Counted from the first letter of the stretch, positions 40,939-50,772 are shown. The stretch: DNA of 64,000 bases from a bacterium (GCA_026394195.1 JAPKYS010000013.1:62001-126000), one strand, 5' to 3'. Notes: generated from the sequence alone by a model not told the origin. Numbers and translations: made by a program.

Positions 40939-43239
40939 GTGAAGACCGTTCCAGCCGTTAAATTGGCGCTTATTATAGCCTTGGGAATCTACCTGGGGGA
41001 TCGTATCGGCTATCGGGAGGTGTTCACTCTCTGGGTGTTGGCTTTACTCATTCTGGCATTGGCGATATTGCTTAGAAGGACCAATTGGGCGACCCTTGCT
41101 GCGTATGCAGCCCTGCTCTTCCTCGGAATTTGTTCCAGCGCAAATTATTCATCCAAGCTCAATTCTTTATCCGCACTGCCTCAGACCGCTGTTTTCTGGG
41201 GCGGGAAAATTTTAGCGGAAGAATCCCAAAGTGATGACCGACGCGCTTATATCTTTCGACCTGATTGGTACTCAATAGATGGGAAAGATGGTACCGCCTA
41301 TCATGGTCGGATCAGGCTGATCCTTTCAGGGTCTGGTGATTCGCTTAAAGAAGGTGATCGCGTCGTCGCGTTCGGAAAGCTGGAATCCTACGCCGAAGGA
41401 CATGACGCCGCATCTCCAGATTGGCGCAAGATTTTTTCCCGTCGGGGCATCAGCGGCTGGATGAATCCGGAGGAGTTCAGGATCACCCGACCTGCAGGAA
41501 TCAATTGGTTGGTGTCCGGACGGGAAGCGATCAAGACGGCTTTCAGTTCCTCTCTCCCTCCGCAATATGCTGGCTTGATTACGGGAATGGTGCTGGGGGA
41601 TCAACAGTCGGTTCCGGAAGAGATCAGAAATGACTTTCGGCAGAGCGGCCTCTATCATCTGTTGGCAGTCAGCGGCTTAAATATTGGATTTTTAACCGTG
41701 CTGCTGGGACTGATAATAGCTCCGCTAACGTTGAATCTTCGGTTGCGGCGATTGATTTTTATTATTGCAGTCTGGGGATATACCCTGCTCACTGGAGCGA
41801 GTCCAGCTACGCTGCGAGCCGCTCTGATGGTCACTTTGGTCTTGATCAGCTTTGATCTCCGGCGCGTGCCCAGGTCCTGGAATCTTTGGGGTGGGGCAGC
41901 GCTTATCATACTTTTATTCTCCCCGCAACAGTTATTCATGCCGGGCTTTCAGCTTTCCTTTGCCGCTACAGCCGGAGTGCTGTTGGCGCTGGACTGCAGA
42001 CGAGGCGGAGCACTGGGGGAGCTTCCCAATTGGCAACGCTGGCGGCGAGTCCGATCATGGCTCGACCACTACTTGACCACGCCGCTGTTAGTCAGTGTAT
42101 GCGCCGTCATCTTCACGGCTCCAATTCTCACCGCAAATTTCGGTAGTTTTGCGCCGATAGCGGTACCCTTGAACCTGCTGGCGATCCCAATAGCCGGAGC
42201 TGTTTTTGCCTTGGGATGGGTACACTTAATCATTTATTGGATCTTCGGTATGACAATCTATCCTTTGATAGCGGCCTTGGAATTGGGACTCCGTAGCATG
42301 GGATATCTCGCTTCGCTCGGTTCCGGTTTCGGCTTGAACATCCCTGGTGGAATGATGACTGCGGCGGCTCTGGTCATCGTGCTGTTAGGAGTGCTATTTT
42401 CGCGCCGCTGGCGGCAACGCTTTATCTGGATATTGGGCGGGGCGGCATTGGTACTGATTTTTTCCACCACACAAAAGTCACCTTATTTACAGATCGAGTG
42501 TATCGACGTTGGGCAGGGGGACGCCATCCTGCTTCGTTTTCCGGGGGACGTGAATGTGCTGGTGGATTGCGGCGAAAAGAAAGCTGCCAAGCTTCAATTG
42601 ATTCCGGCTTTGACACGTCAGGGCGTCAGTCATCTCAATGACTTTGTGTTAACCCACTATGACGACGATCACTGCGGAGGAGCGACAGAGATTATAAGTT
42701 CTCTGCATGTAGATCGAGTCCTGGTGAGTTCGATGGAACCCACCAGCGATCTTGGACAGTCAATATTGAGTACGGCGCGCCAAAGGTCGATAGAGGTGCG
42801 CGCCCTCCAACTGGGCGATACTATCGCTGGCTTGCCGGGAACTAAATGCGTTGCTCTCTGGCCGATCCAAGCGCAGCACGGCGAAGAAAACGGCGAATCC
42901 ATCGTCCTGAAGCTGACCTATGGCGCGACAGACGTCTTGTTGACTGCCGACGTCGGTAGGGAACAGGAGCAGGTCATTGAATCAGCAGGCGACTATCTGC
43001 AATGCGAAGTTTTAAAGGTTGCGCACCACGGCAGTAAAGCTTCTGCAGATCTAAGTTTCCTCCGTCAAGTCAAACCTCAGATCGCCCTGATCAGTGTGGG
43101 AGAGCGCAACCGCTATGGTCATCCCTCAGAACAGACACTCGCTGATTTGCAACACGAAAACGCTCGCATATATCGCACGGATCGGCAGGGAAGTTTAATC
43201 TTTGCTTCAGATGGCAAATCGATCTGGCAGGTGAAGTAA
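40939..43239 (+). CDS. comEC: ComEC/Rec2 family DNA-uptake channel
   Basis: This large membrane protein passes single-stranded DNA into the cytoplasm during transformation. N-terminal hydrophobic segments and an OB-like domain lead to the competence core (LLAVSGLNIGFLTVLLGL; LLTGASPATLRAALM). The C-terminal metallo-beta-lactamase domain has DVGQGDAILL, LTHYDDDHCGG and KVAHHGSKA, all complete. At 766 residues it is full length. The start is GTG at 40939, and the stop lies 1 nt before rnhB. Natural competence is possible but other com genes are not in the window. Confidence 0.94.
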   Translation: MKTVPAVKLALIIALGIYLGDRIGYREVFTLWVLALLILALAILLRRTNWATLAAYAALLFLGICSSANYSSKLNSLSALPQTAVFWGGKILAEESQSDDRRAYIFRPDWYSIDGKDGTAYHGRIRLILSGSGDSLKEGDRVVAFGKLESYAEGHDAASPDWRKIFSRRGISGWMNPEEFRITRPAGINWLVSGREAIKTAFSSSLPPQYAGLITGMVLGDQQSVPEEIRNDFRQSGLYHLLAVSGLNIGFLTVLLGLIIAPLTLNLRLRRLIFIIAVWGYTLLTGASPATLRAALMVTLVLISFDLRRVPRSWNLWGGAALIILLFSPQQLFMPGFQLSFAATAGVLLALDCRRGGALGELPNWQRWRRVRSWLDHYLTTPLLVSVCAVIFTAPILTANFGSFAPIAVPLNLLAIPIAGAVFALGWVHLIIYWIFGMTIYPLIAALELGLRSMGYLASLGSGFGLNIPGGMMTAAALVIVLLGVLFSRRWRQRFIWILGGAALVLIFSTTQKSPYLQIECIDVGQGDAILLRFPGDVNVLVDCGEKKAAKLQLIPALTRQGVSHLNDFVLTHYDDDHCGGATEIISSLHVDRVLVSSMEPTSDLGQSILSTARQRSIEVRALQLGDTIAGLPGTKCVALWPIQAQHGEENGESIVLKLTYGATDVLLTADVGREQEQVIESAGDYLQCEVLKVAHHGSKASADLSFLRQVKPQIALISVGERNRYGHPSEQTLADLQHENARIYRTDRQGSLIFASDGKSIWQVK

Positions 43240-43240
43240 G

Positions 43241-43870
43241 GTGAACGTCGATCTGGCTGAACGTCAACGAATAGAAGCTCTTTTTAAACTGGAGCGTGAA
43301 CTCTGGTTTCAGGGGATCAGAAATATCGCCGGAATCGACGAGGCCGGGCGGGGACCGTTAGCGGGTCCGGTGGTCGCTGCTGCGGTTATCTTCAATCGGG
43401 AGGTCTTTATTCCTGGAGTCAACGATTCCAAGCTGCTCACGGCCAAGCGTCGGAATCAGCTCTTCGACCGGATTCTCAGCGAAGCGGATGCTGTCGCAGT
43501 AGGGCAGGCATCGCCCGAAGAGATTGATTCCATGAATATCCTGCAAGCCAGTTTATTGGCGATGCGCCGAGCGGTCGATAATTTGCCTCTTCAACCCGAA
43601 TACCTGCTGATCGATGGCTGTTGGACACTGCCGAACTGTCCCCACGCTCAGATGGCTCTGGTAAAAGGGGATCGGCGCAGTTTCTCGATCAGCGCCGCTT
43701 CCATCGTTGCCAAAGTTGTCCGAGACAGACAGATGCTGGAGTTTCACCAAGACTACCCGCAGTATGGCTTTGATCGACATAAGGGCTACCCTACGAGAGA
43801 TCACGTCACAGCTATCAATAAATACGGTTATTGCGACATTCATCGCCGTAGTTTTAAAGTAAAACTTTAA
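43241..43870 (+). CDS. rnhB: Ribonuclease HII
   Basis: This enzyme cleaves the RNA strand of RNA-DNA hybrids and single ribonucleotides in DNA. It has the catalytic Asp-Glu in AGIDEAGRGPLAGPVV, then SKLLTAKRR, KGDRRSFSISAASIVAKV and HKGYPTRDH. The start is GTG at 43241, 1 nt after comEC. At 209 residues it is complete. Confidence 0.95.
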   Translation: MNVDLAERQRIEALFKLERELWFQGIRNIAGIDEAGRGPLAGPVVAAAVIFNREVFIPGVNDSKLLTAKRRNQLFDRILSEADAVAVGQASPEEIDSMNILQASLLAMRRAVDNLPLQPEYLLIDGCWTLPNCPHAQMALVKGDRRSFSISAASIVAKVVRDRQMLEFHQDYPQYGFDRHKGYPTRDHVTAINKYGYCDIHRRSFKVKL

Positions 43871-43871
43871 G

Positions 43872-44258
43872 ATGAAAGCCTCCACCAAAAAGATCGGTGA
43901 CAGCGGAGAAGACGCGGCGCTTCAGTACCTCGAGAGCCAGGGATATCGCATCCTGACCAGAAATTTTCGTACCCGGTCCGGCGAAATCGACATAATCGCC
44001 GTTAAAGAAAAAGTCCTGGTGTTTTGCGAAGTAAAAGCCAGTACATTTTCCGGTGAAGCCCATCCGGAAATTCGCGTCGACCGCCGCAAGCAGATAAAGC
44101 TTTCTCGCTGCGCTCTGCAGTATATCACCGAAGAGAAAATCGAGTCTGACAGTTACCGATTTGACATTATCACGATTAAACAAGAAAAAGGACGCCAGGT
44201 CGTGGAACACATCGAAAATGCCTTTTGGCCTCCCGAAGGCTGGGATCAAACGGACTGA
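43872..44258 (+). CDS. UPF0102 (YraN) family endonuclease-fold protein
   Basis: The 128-residue product shows GEDAALQYLESQGYRILTRNFRTRSGEIDIIA and VFCEVKAS, the nuclease-like D-ExK core of the UPF0102 family. The activity is not established for most members. It follows rnhB by 1 nt, the usual arrangement, so the pair likely shares a role in nucleic acid metabolism. Confidence 0.92.
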   Translation: MKASTKKIGDSGEDAALQYLESQGYRILTRNFRTRSGEIDIIAVKEKVLVFCEVKASTFSGEAHPEIRVDRRKQIKLSRCALQYITEEKIESDSYRFDIITIKQEKGRQVVEHIENAFWPPEGWDQTD

Positions 44259-44269
44259 AGAGACCCTTC

Positions 44270-45148
44270 ATGCAGAATTCTTTTCCTAAAGTCGCTATCG
44301 TCGTCGTCAATTGGAACCGCCGAACCCTTACATTAGAGTGCCTGGATTCTTTAAAATCCTTGACCTACCCCAACTACCGTATTATGGTGGTGGACAACGG
44401 TTCAAGCGATGGTTCTGTTGAAGCGATCGAGCGAAATTATCTTGATGTTTCGCTGCTTAGATCGACTGAAAATCTTAGATATGCCGGAGGAAATAACCTT
44501 GCGCTTAAAGTAATACTTGAATCTGATGATGATTTTGTGCTGCTCCTGAACAACGATACGACTGTTGATCCGAAATGTCTGGATTATCTCATCGCTGCGG
44601 CTTCCGATCCGAGGGTCGGACTGGTCGGTCCGAAGATCCTCTACCATGATCGCCCGGACGTGATCTGGTTCGCCGGCGGCATCGTCAAACCTGCCTGGGG
44701 TTACGTCCGCCACTACGGTTTGCGCCAATCGGACGATGGGTCATTCGATAAGAGCCTTTCGGTCAGTTTTTTAACGGGCTGTTGTCTGTTGATCAAGCGT
44801 GAAGTTTTGCAACGAGTTGGACTGTTGGACGAAAACTTCTACCTTTACAGCGAAGATGCCGATTATTGCCTGCGAACAGCCGAAGAAGGCTTCCAACTGA
44901 TTTACGAGCCCAGAAGCCGGATTTTCCACAAGGTTTCGGCTTCTACCGGCGGAGGCTATAATCTGCAGAAGTGGAAGCATCGCTACTTCAGTCTTTTCCG
45001 TCTGGTGCGCAAACATGCGCCGTTCTACGCTCTGCCGCTCTTCGGTCTAAATCTGCTCTGGGAATTGGTCAGTCTTCCCATCAACGCCTTCCTGCAGACT
45101 AAAAATCTGCCGGCTCCCCAGAAAAGCCAGAAACAATCCTCGAACTGA
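44270..45148 (+). CDS. Family 2 glycosyltransferase
   Basis: The 292-residue GT-A enzyme has VAIVVVNWNRRTLTLECLDSL, MVVDNGSSDGS and the metal-binding LLNNDT, then CCLLIKREVLQRVGLLDENFYLYSEDADYC near the acceptor site. It moves a sugar from a nucleotide donor, perhaps to a surface or flagellar glycan. The frame begins at 44225 but the ATG at 44270 gives the family start. The C-terminal part includes hydrophobic residues. Acceptor unknown. Confidence 0.9.
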   Translation: MQNSFPKVAIVVVNWNRRTLTLECLDSLKSLTYPNYRIMVVDNGSSDGSVEAIERNYLDVSLLRSTENLRYAGGNNLALKVILESDDDFVLLLNNDTTVDPKCLDYLIAAASDPRVGLVGPKILYHDRPDVIWFAGGIVKPAWGYVRHYGLRQSDDGSFDKSLSVSFLTGCCLLIKREVLQRVGLLDENFYLYSEDADYCLRTAEEGFQLIYEPRSRIFHKVSASTGGGYNLQKWKHRYFSLFRLVRKHAPFYALPLFGLNLLWELVSLPINAFLQTKNLPAPQKSQKQSSN

Positions 45149-45289
45149 CGAAAACATCACCATGCACCCAACGTAGTTGGGCACGTCCCTGACCCCGACG
45201 CGTAGCAACCCGTGTCTCCTAACTCGGTAAAAAAAGCCCCCCTCTCTCTTCCTTTAGGCATCCCTTACCCCGTCTTCATGAGCACCCTG

Positions 45290-45318
45290 ATGATGTAACA
45301 TCATGATTACATTATAAT
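45290..45318 (+). promoter_or_regulatory. Candidate control region upstream of the flagellar operon
   Basis: A 15-nt inverted repeat, ATGATG-TAA-CATCAT (45290-45304), is followed by TATAAT at 45313-45318. This could be an operator next to a -10 box. No convincing -35 is seen. The gap 45149-45382 also has a CCCAAC/GTTGGG hairpin (45167-45181). Confidence 0.4.
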
Positions 45319-45382
45319 TGTGTTCATGGCACATTCCTTGCCGAAAGTAGAATTGAATTCATCCTTTAAGGATCATCACATC

Positions 45383-46129
45383 ATGGTCAAAGGAATCTAC
45401 CATTCCGCCGCAGCGCTGATCGCCAATCAACACCACCTGGAGGTGGTCAGCAATAACCTGGCAAACGCCAACACTGCCGGCTTCAAGGAAGAGCGAGTCA
45501 GCTTTCACGAAACGCTGAATTCGGTGGAAATACCCCGGCATCCCGTTACAGCAGGGGAGAAATTCGTGCGGTTGGAAAGCGATCCCTCGCAAGCAGATGC
45601 TCAAGGGACGATGAACGAGACTGACAACCCTCTGGACGTTGCCATTATCGGTGAAGGTTATTTCACGGTGGAGACCCCCGCAGGAGTGGCTTACACCCGG
45701 GATGGGCGCTTCCAATTAAATGCCCAGGGAGAGTTGGTTACCAACAGTGGCTATCGGGTATTAAGCGAAGGCGGCTCAGTCAGTTTCCCCGAAGGAAATT
45801 TGAAGATTGGTCCTGCAGGGGAGCTGTTTATAACGGATCCTGATACTCCGACGCAGCGAGTCTTGGATCGACTGAAGGTCGTGGCTTTTTCAGATCCGTC
45901 GGCTTTGGGGCCGTGGCAGGGCGGACTACTCGTCAGCAAACAGGAGCCGCAATCCATCCAGAACCCGCGCCTGGCGGTTGGATATTACGAAGGTTCAAAC
46001 GTCAATCCGGTCTCCCAGATGGTGGATATGATCATGCTGGCAAGACTGTATGAAGCATCATCGAAGTCCATTCAAACGCAGGATGGCACTCTGGGCAAAG
46101 CAGTGAATGACGTCGGCAGAGTCAGTTAA
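45383..46129 (+). CDS. flgF: Flagellar proximal rod protein FlgF
   Basis: The 248-residue rod protein has the N-terminal flagellar motif (LIANQHHLEVVSNNLANANTAGFKEE) and the C-terminal one (VDMIMLARLYEASSKSIQTQD). The central part contains NPLDVAIIGEGYFTV. The ATG at 45383 has TAAGGA upstream and gives the family start; the frame from 45320 only adds unlikely residues. Order flgF, flgG, flgA, flgH, flgI, flgJ supports this call over FlgE or FlgG. Confidence 0.92.
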   Translation: MVKGIYHSAAALIANQHHLEVVSNNLANANTAGFKEERVSFHETLNSVEIPRHPVTAGEKFVRLESDPSQADAQGTMNETDNPLDVAIIGEGYFTVETPAGVAYTRDGRFQLNAQGELVTNSGYRVLSEGGSVSFPEGNLKIGPAGELFITDPDTPTQRVLDRLKVVAFSDPSALGPWQGGLLVSKQEPQSIQNPRLAVGYYEGSNVNPVSQMVDMIMLARLYEASSKSIQTQDGTLGKAVNDVGRVS

Positions 46130-46146
46130 CGTGAGGAGAAGATAGA

Positions 46147-46935
46147 ATGATCAGGGCATTAAGATCCGCAGCGTCGGGCATGTTGGCGCAACAGTTGAAT
46201 CTGGACAATATCTCGAACAACCTCGCCAACGTCAATACCACCGGCTTCAAGAAAAGCACGGTTCAGTTCCAGGACCTGATGTATGAGGTGCTGCATCCTG
46301 CTGGAGTCTCACAGGATGAGAATATAGTCGAACCGGTCGATTTGCGCATCGGACACGGGGTCAGGCCTATCGCCAATACCCGCAGCTTTGCACAGGGGAC
46401 ACTGACTGAGACGGACAATCCCCTCGATATCGCCATCTCCGGTGATGGCTTTCTGCAAGTCTCCATGACAGATGGCGGGGTTGCCTATACGCGTGATGGG
46501 CATATTCAGCTCAATCCCGAAGGAGTGCTGGTTACGCAGAATGGGTATCCTCTGGAACCTGAACTTCGTCTGCCGCCCGAAGCGCAACAGATCATCATCA
46601 GTCGTGAGGGCGAAGTATCCATCATGACGGCAGGTACGACCCAACCGCAAATGGTCGGACAGCTCGAAATGGCGCGTTTCGTTAATCCGGCCGGTTTGGC
46701 TGGAACCGGGCAGAACATGTATGCAGAAACCGTGGCTTCCGGTCCGCCCATCCGCGGTGAAGCCGGGAAAGAGGGATTCGGTCAGATCGAACAGGGATTC
46801 GTCGAAGCCTCGAACGTCTCCGTCGTCGAAGAGATGGTGGCGATGATTATGGCTCAGCGGGCTTATGAAATCAATTCCAAGAGCATTCGCACCGCTGAAG
46901 ATATGCTCACCCAGGCAACCCAACTGAAGCGATAG
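46147..46935 (+). CDS. flgG: Flagellar distal rod protein FlgG
   Basis: The 262-residue product starts MIRALRSAASGMLAQQLNLD and includes SNNLANVNTTGFKKS, NPLDIAISGDGFLQV and the end VEASNVSVVEEMVAMIMAQRAYEINSKSI, all typical of FlgG. It forms the distal rod that passes through the P- and L-rings. The RBS GAGGAGAA lies before the ATG. Confidence 0.96.
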   Translation: MIRALRSAASGMLAQQLNLDNISNNLANVNTTGFKKSTVQFQDLMYEVLHPAGVSQDENIVEPVDLRIGHGVRPIANTRSFAQGTLTETDNPLDIAISGDGFLQVSMTDGGVAYTRDGHIQLNPEGVLVTQNGYPLEPELRLPPEAQQIIISREGEVSIMTAGTTQPQMVGQLEMARFVNPAGLAGTGQNMYAETVASGPPIRGEAGKEGFGQIEQGFVEASNVSVVEEMVAMIMAQRAYEINSKSIRTAEDMLTQATQLKR

Positions 46936-46943
46936 AGAGAGCT

Positions 46944-47900
46944 GTGCATAAGCTAACTTACATACCGTTTATCGTGTTTGGAATTTTTACTCTGGCAAGT
47001 CTGACGAAACCGGCAGGCGCTGAAGTCACAGCAGACTTCTACGATGCCGTCATCACGGCTGAGGCGCAGGTATGTTTGGGCGCCGTCGCCAAGTTATCCG
47101 GTTCACCTGTCGAAATCGCTCGAATTAAAGATATTCCACTGTCCGTTTCCGCCGGGACTTGGCGGAACGTCGTGCTGCCAAGCTCCGATCTTGTTGCTGA
47201 CGTCCCAGCCGATGTGGAGATTCGACGAGTGGGCGCTGCGTCAGTGGAAATCCACCTTTTAGTGAAGGAAGGCGACCTTGTCGACCTGACGCCGATGCTA
47301 AAACGGCGGTTGCAGGCGGCTGGCGGTGATTCCATCCTGGTTAATCTGGAGTTGACTGAAACGAACCGAACCTTGCGGGTTCCTGGCGAACTGCCTCTTT
47401 GCATCAAGATTCTACCCGGTGCCTGGTTCAACCCCGGAAATCAGGTCATAACCCTGGAATCGTGTGACGCCCGTGACCGGATTTCACGTCGGCATCTGCA
47501 AGCATCTCTGACGCTTACAGCCCGGACGGCAACTCCAGCCCGGCTGATCAAACGAGGCGAAACGATTAAGGCTGATGATATTGTTATTCAGAATATTGAT
47601 TTGAAGGAAACCGGCTTGTCGGGCGTAGTGCTGTGCCCCGAACAGATTGTGGGACGATCGGCGGTACGACATTTGGCGCCCAACACGATCATTCGTTGGG
47701 ATCAGGTTCGGACACCGCCGGTGTTGCGTAAAGGTGATCGCATCGACGTCGTGTTTTTATATGAGTATGTTGAGGTAAAGACCAGAGCCCTGATTTTAGA
47801 GGATGGGGCGAAGGGTCAGAACGTTTGGGTCAGACTGGAAAACAACGGGAAGAGGTTGCGGGCGGTCGTGGTGGATCAAGACCATGTAACGCTGCAATAA
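46944..47900 (+). CDS. flgA: Flagella basal body P-ring formation protein FlgA
   Basis: The 318-residue exported protein has a signal peptide ending near PAGA, a central beta-rich part, and the SAF-like C-terminal domain (about 200-300: LIKRGETIKADDIVIQNIDL, VGRSAVRHLAPNTIIRWDQV). It chaperones FlgI into the P-ring in the periplasm. The start is GTG at 46944, with AGAGAG upstream. The position before flgH and flgI supports the call. Confidence 0.9.
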   Translation: MHKLTYIPFIVFGIFTLASLTKPAGAEVTADFYDAVITAEAQVCLGAVAKLSGSPVEIARIKDIPLSVSAGTWRNVVLPSSDLVADVPADVEIRRVGAASVEIHLLVKEGDLVDLTPMLKRRLQAAGGDSILVNLELTETNRTLRVPGELPLCIKILPGAWFNPGNQVITLESCDARDRISRRHLQASLTLTARTATPARLIKRGETIKADDIVIQNIDLKETGLSGVVLCPEQIVGRSAVRHLAPNTIIRWDQVRTPPVLRKGDRIDVVFLYEYVEVKTRALILEDGAKGQNVWVRLENNGKRLRAVVVDQDHVTLQ

Positions 47901-47999
47901 TTGAGTCTGGAAAGCCTTCCGGTGCGAACAAAACCGATTTCATCTCGCGAGGGTGAGCCGGATTAAAATAAGCATCGGGGAACAGGGTTTAAAGAACTG

Positions 48000-48614
48000 A
48001 TGATGAGGTCAATGATGAAAATGAACAGGACTATCTACCTCGCTGTTACCGTGGCGGCGCTGCTGCTGCTGGTTTCAGCCGTCGGAGCAACTGGGGGGAA
48101 GAAATACTCCGACAACATCGCCCGCTCACTCTTCTCCGATCGCCGAGCCTATCAGGTCGGCGACGTGGTCACAGTCTTGATTACAGAATACTCCATCGGA
48201 TCGAATGAATCCGGCACTGCAACCGGCAGCAAGAGCGATCTGAATTTATCAGCGGTCGGGTCAGGCGATCTGAGCAGCACCAACATGGGCGCTCAGGGAG
48301 CCTGGGAGCACAATTTCGACGGTACTGGCGGCACTCAGCGCAAAGGGTCCTTACAAGGTACGCTAAGCGCGCGCATAACTGAGATCACTGAAACTGGAAA
48401 TCTGGTCATTGAGGGCACTCGGATGATCACCGTCAATGGGGAAAAACAGGTTTCAACACTGAAGGGCATCGTTCGACCAGAAGACATCTCCGGAAGCAAC
48501 ACGGTCTATTCCTTTAATATAGCAGATGCGCAAATCAGCTACACTGGTAAAGGAGACGTCAATGCCGCAGGCAAACCGGGCTTCTTTACCAAAATATTTA
48601 ATATGATCTTCTGA
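48000..48614 (+). CDS. flgH: Flagellar L-ring protein FlgH
   Basis: The 204-residue protein has a signal-like N-terminus and then SLFSDRRAYQVGDVVTVLI, the FlgH start of the mature ring. GTLSARITEITETGNLVIEGTR and a late VNGEKQVSTLKGIVRPEDI follow. FlgH is often a lipoprotein, but no lipobox cysteine is seen here. The start could be ATG at 48000, 48003, 48012 or 48015. It forms the outer-membrane bushing around the rod. Confidence 0.93.
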   Translation: MMRSMMKMNRTIYLAVTVAALLLLVSAVGATGGKKYSDNIARSLFSDRRAYQVGDVVTVLITEYSIGSNESGTATGSKSDLNLSAVGSGDLSSTNMGAQGAWEHNFDGTGGTQRKGSLQGTLSARITEITETGNLVIEGTRMITVNGEKQVSTLKGIVRPEDISGSNTVYSFNIADAQISYTGKGDVNAAGKPGFFTKIFNMIF

Positions 48615-48664
48615 CCATGAGCGCTGAAAACACCGGATTTTCCAATTCCCCGGGAGTCTGATCG

Positions 48665-49777
48665 ATGAACCGAAATAGTGGCAACGTCAATAGAATAATC
48701 CTGCTTACAACCCTGCTGGTTTTCCAGATAGCCGCCGCAGAAGTGCGTTTGAAGGATATTGCCCGCCTGGAGGGTTCCGGCGGCAGTTCGATTGTGGGGT
48801 ACGGTCTGGTGATAGGTTTGAACGGTACCGGTGACCGCTATCGTTCACCCTATACCGAGCAGTCTATGGCGAATATGTTGGATCGCTTCGGCATCACGGT
48901 AAATCCCAACCAAATCCAACCGCGCAATGTTGCCGCAGTCATGATAACGGCTGACATGAATCCCTACATGCGCAAAGGATCGAAATTCGATATTGTAGCC
49001 AGTTCCATCGGAGATGCGACCAGTCTCGCCGGAGGAACCCTGCTGCCCACGCCACTGTCCGATCTGTCAGGTATCGTAAGAGCGACAGGACAGGGATCCA
49101 TCTCGGTCGGTGGGTTCAACATACAAGCCGGTCGGGTGGCCATGCGCAAGAATTATACGACCGTAGGCAGGATTCCCAACGGAGCGACTGCGCTTGCCGG
49201 CGCGGATTCAACGACCTTAAGTCAGGGAACTCTGCGCTTCAACCTGCAGGATCCGGACTTCACCACGGCTCAACGAGCGGCTGAAGCGCTGAACGCCCAA
49301 TTCGGTGACAGCACGGCGATCGCTCTGGATGCCGCCTCCATTGTAGTAACCCCTCCTGCGGAGTATGCCGGTAATCACCGCGTCGAATTTATCGCTGTGG
49401 CGGAAGCATTAACGCTGGATGCGGACTCGCCGGCCCGCGTGGTCATCAACGAGCGGACCGGAACCATCGTCGTAGGTGAGAACGTCCGCTTGCGCCCCGC
49501 AGCCGTGACGCATGGCTCAATATCTATCGCTATCAGATCAGCTCCGGTTATTTCCCAGCCGGGACCTTTTTCACAGGGCAGCACGGTCGCTGTGCCGCTT
49601 GATCAGATATCAATCGATGAATCGAGAACTCCGGTGGTAGCGTTGCCGGAAGGGACTTCGGTGGGCGATGTGGCGAAGGCATTGAACAGTCTGGGGGTTG
49701 CGCCTGCCGATTTGATTGCGATCTTCCAGGCTCTTAAGGAAGCCGGAGCCTTGCAGGCTGAATTGGTGGTGCTTTAA
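48665..49777 (+). CDS. flgI: Flagellar P-ring protein FlgI
   Basis: The 370-residue exported protein shows RLKDIARLEG, LVIGLNGTGD, NVAAVMITADM, SDATSLAGGTLLPTPL-like (IGDATSLAGGTLLPTPL) and the late DLIAIFQALKEAGALQAELVVL. All are standard FlgI motifs. It forms the periplasmic P-ring. The signal sequence (about 1-25) ends near AAAE. The next gene starts 13 nt later. Confidence 0.96.
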   Translation: MNRNSGNVNRIILLTTLLVFQIAAAEVRLKDIARLEGSGGSSIVGYGLVIGLNGTGDRYRSPYTEQSMANMLDRFGITVNPNQIQPRNVAAVMITADMNPYMRKGSKFDIVASSIGDATSLAGGTLLPTPLSDLSGIVRATGQGSISVGGFNIQAGRVAMRKNYTTVGRIPNGATALAGADSTTLSQGTLRFNLQDPDFTTAQRAAEALNAQFGDSTAIALDAASIVVTPPAEYAGNHRVEFIAVAEALTLDADSPARVVINERTGTIVVGENVRLRPAAVTHGSISIAIRSAPVISQPGPFSQGSTVAVPLDQISIDESRTPVVALPEGTSVGDVAKALNSLGVAPADLIAIFQALKEAGALQAELVVL

Positions 49778-49790
49778 TACCGGACGTCTG

Positions 49791-50168
49791 ATGGACACCA
49801 TAGATACAGATAAACTTCATCGAATTCAGGCTCTTAAACAACCGTCCCATACCCTGCGTGCGCAGGGTAATGGATCGGAAGGTAAAGAGAGCCCGGAAGA
49901 ACTCAAACAAGCCTGTCAGAATTTTGAGGAAATCTTCCTGAATATCATCCTGAAGGAAACCAAAATCAATCGGTCGCTCTTCGAGGCAGACGGAGCCTCC
50001 CAGTTATACGGCGATATGATGACCGAATCGTTGGCGAAGGTCATGGCGAAACAGGGCGGGTTAGGCATGGCTGAAATGCTCTATCACCAGCTAAGTCCGG
50101 AAGTTAAGAAGGATACGACTTCGGAGAGTTCGATTAACCACCCCATAGAAGTCAAAACGTCGAAATAG
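49791..50168 (+). CDS. flgJ: FlgJ-like rod-binding protein (rod-cap domain only)
   Basis: The 125-residue product has the rod-binding domain of FlgJ: ELKQACQNFEEIFLNIILKE, ASQLYGDMMTESLAKVMAKQGGLGMAEMLY. It lacks the C-terminal muramidase, so peptidoglycan must be opened by another enzyme, as in many non-Proteobacteria. The ATG at 49791 follows flgI by 13 nt. The open frame from 49716 overlaps flgI and is rejected. Confidence 0.9.
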   Translation: MDTIDTDKLHRIQALKQPSHTLRAQGNGSEGKESPEELKQACQNFEEIFLNIILKETKINRSLFEADGASQLYGDMMTESLAKVMAKQGGLGMAEMLYHQLSPEVKKDTTSESSINHPIEVKTSK

Positions 50169-50229
50169 AACACAAAAGTGCTGATGATCCAACCATCACA
50201 CCCCATCACACTTTACCAGGGAGCGAACC

Positions 50230-50730
50230 ATGGAGAAGTTCATCAAAAAACTGACCACACTAATCCGGGAAGAAGAACAGATTCTGAAACAATTCCTCGA
50301 TCTGCTGAACTTGCAGAAGGAATACCTGATGTCGAACCAGATCGAGCAATTTCAAGGGACCGTTAGCCGTCAGGAAGAACTGATCGACAGCATCAAAGAA
50401 ATCGAACAGCGCAGGATCACTCACGTCAAAAAGTACGCCGATGCGGAGAGTCTGCGTGAAAATGAGATCACTTTAACGCACCTGATCGAAGTGACGCTGG
50501 GCGATGCTTCGGAAGAATTAAAGGCGCTGAAACAGAGTTTGTCTTCACTGGTTGAGAAGATTCGCAAAGCCAACCGTGTCAATGAAATGCTGATCAAGCA
50601 TTCGCTTAACTTCATCCAGAAGAGCGTGGGTTGGTTGATCGATTCGACCGAAGTGGCTCGGGTGTATGATCCCTTAGGTCGTACCGCTCGACAAGCCGGG
50701 ACTAATGTGATGGTCAATAAGACCTTCTGA
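50230..50730 (+). CDS. flgN: FlgN-like flagellar export chaperone
   Basis: The 166-residue helical protein reads MEKFIKKLTTLIREEEQILK, LLNLQKEYLMSNQIEQFQG, TVSRQEELIDSIKEIEQRR, as in FlgN-family chaperones for the hook-junction proteins. Its place right before flgK supports the call. RBS CAGGGAG lies 8-12 nt before the ATG. Confidence 0.85.
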   Translation: MEKFIKKLTTLIREEEQILKQFLDLLNLQKEYLMSNQIEQFQGTVSRQEELIDSIKEIEQRRITHVKKYADAESLRENEITLTHLIEVTLGDASEELKALKQSLSSLVEKIRKANRVNEMLIKHSLNFIQKSVGWLIDSTEVARVYDPLGRTARQAGTNVMVNKTF

Positions 50731-50772
50731 TTTGTGCTTCTGGTCAACTCACTTTCCTGCATGGAGTAAGGT

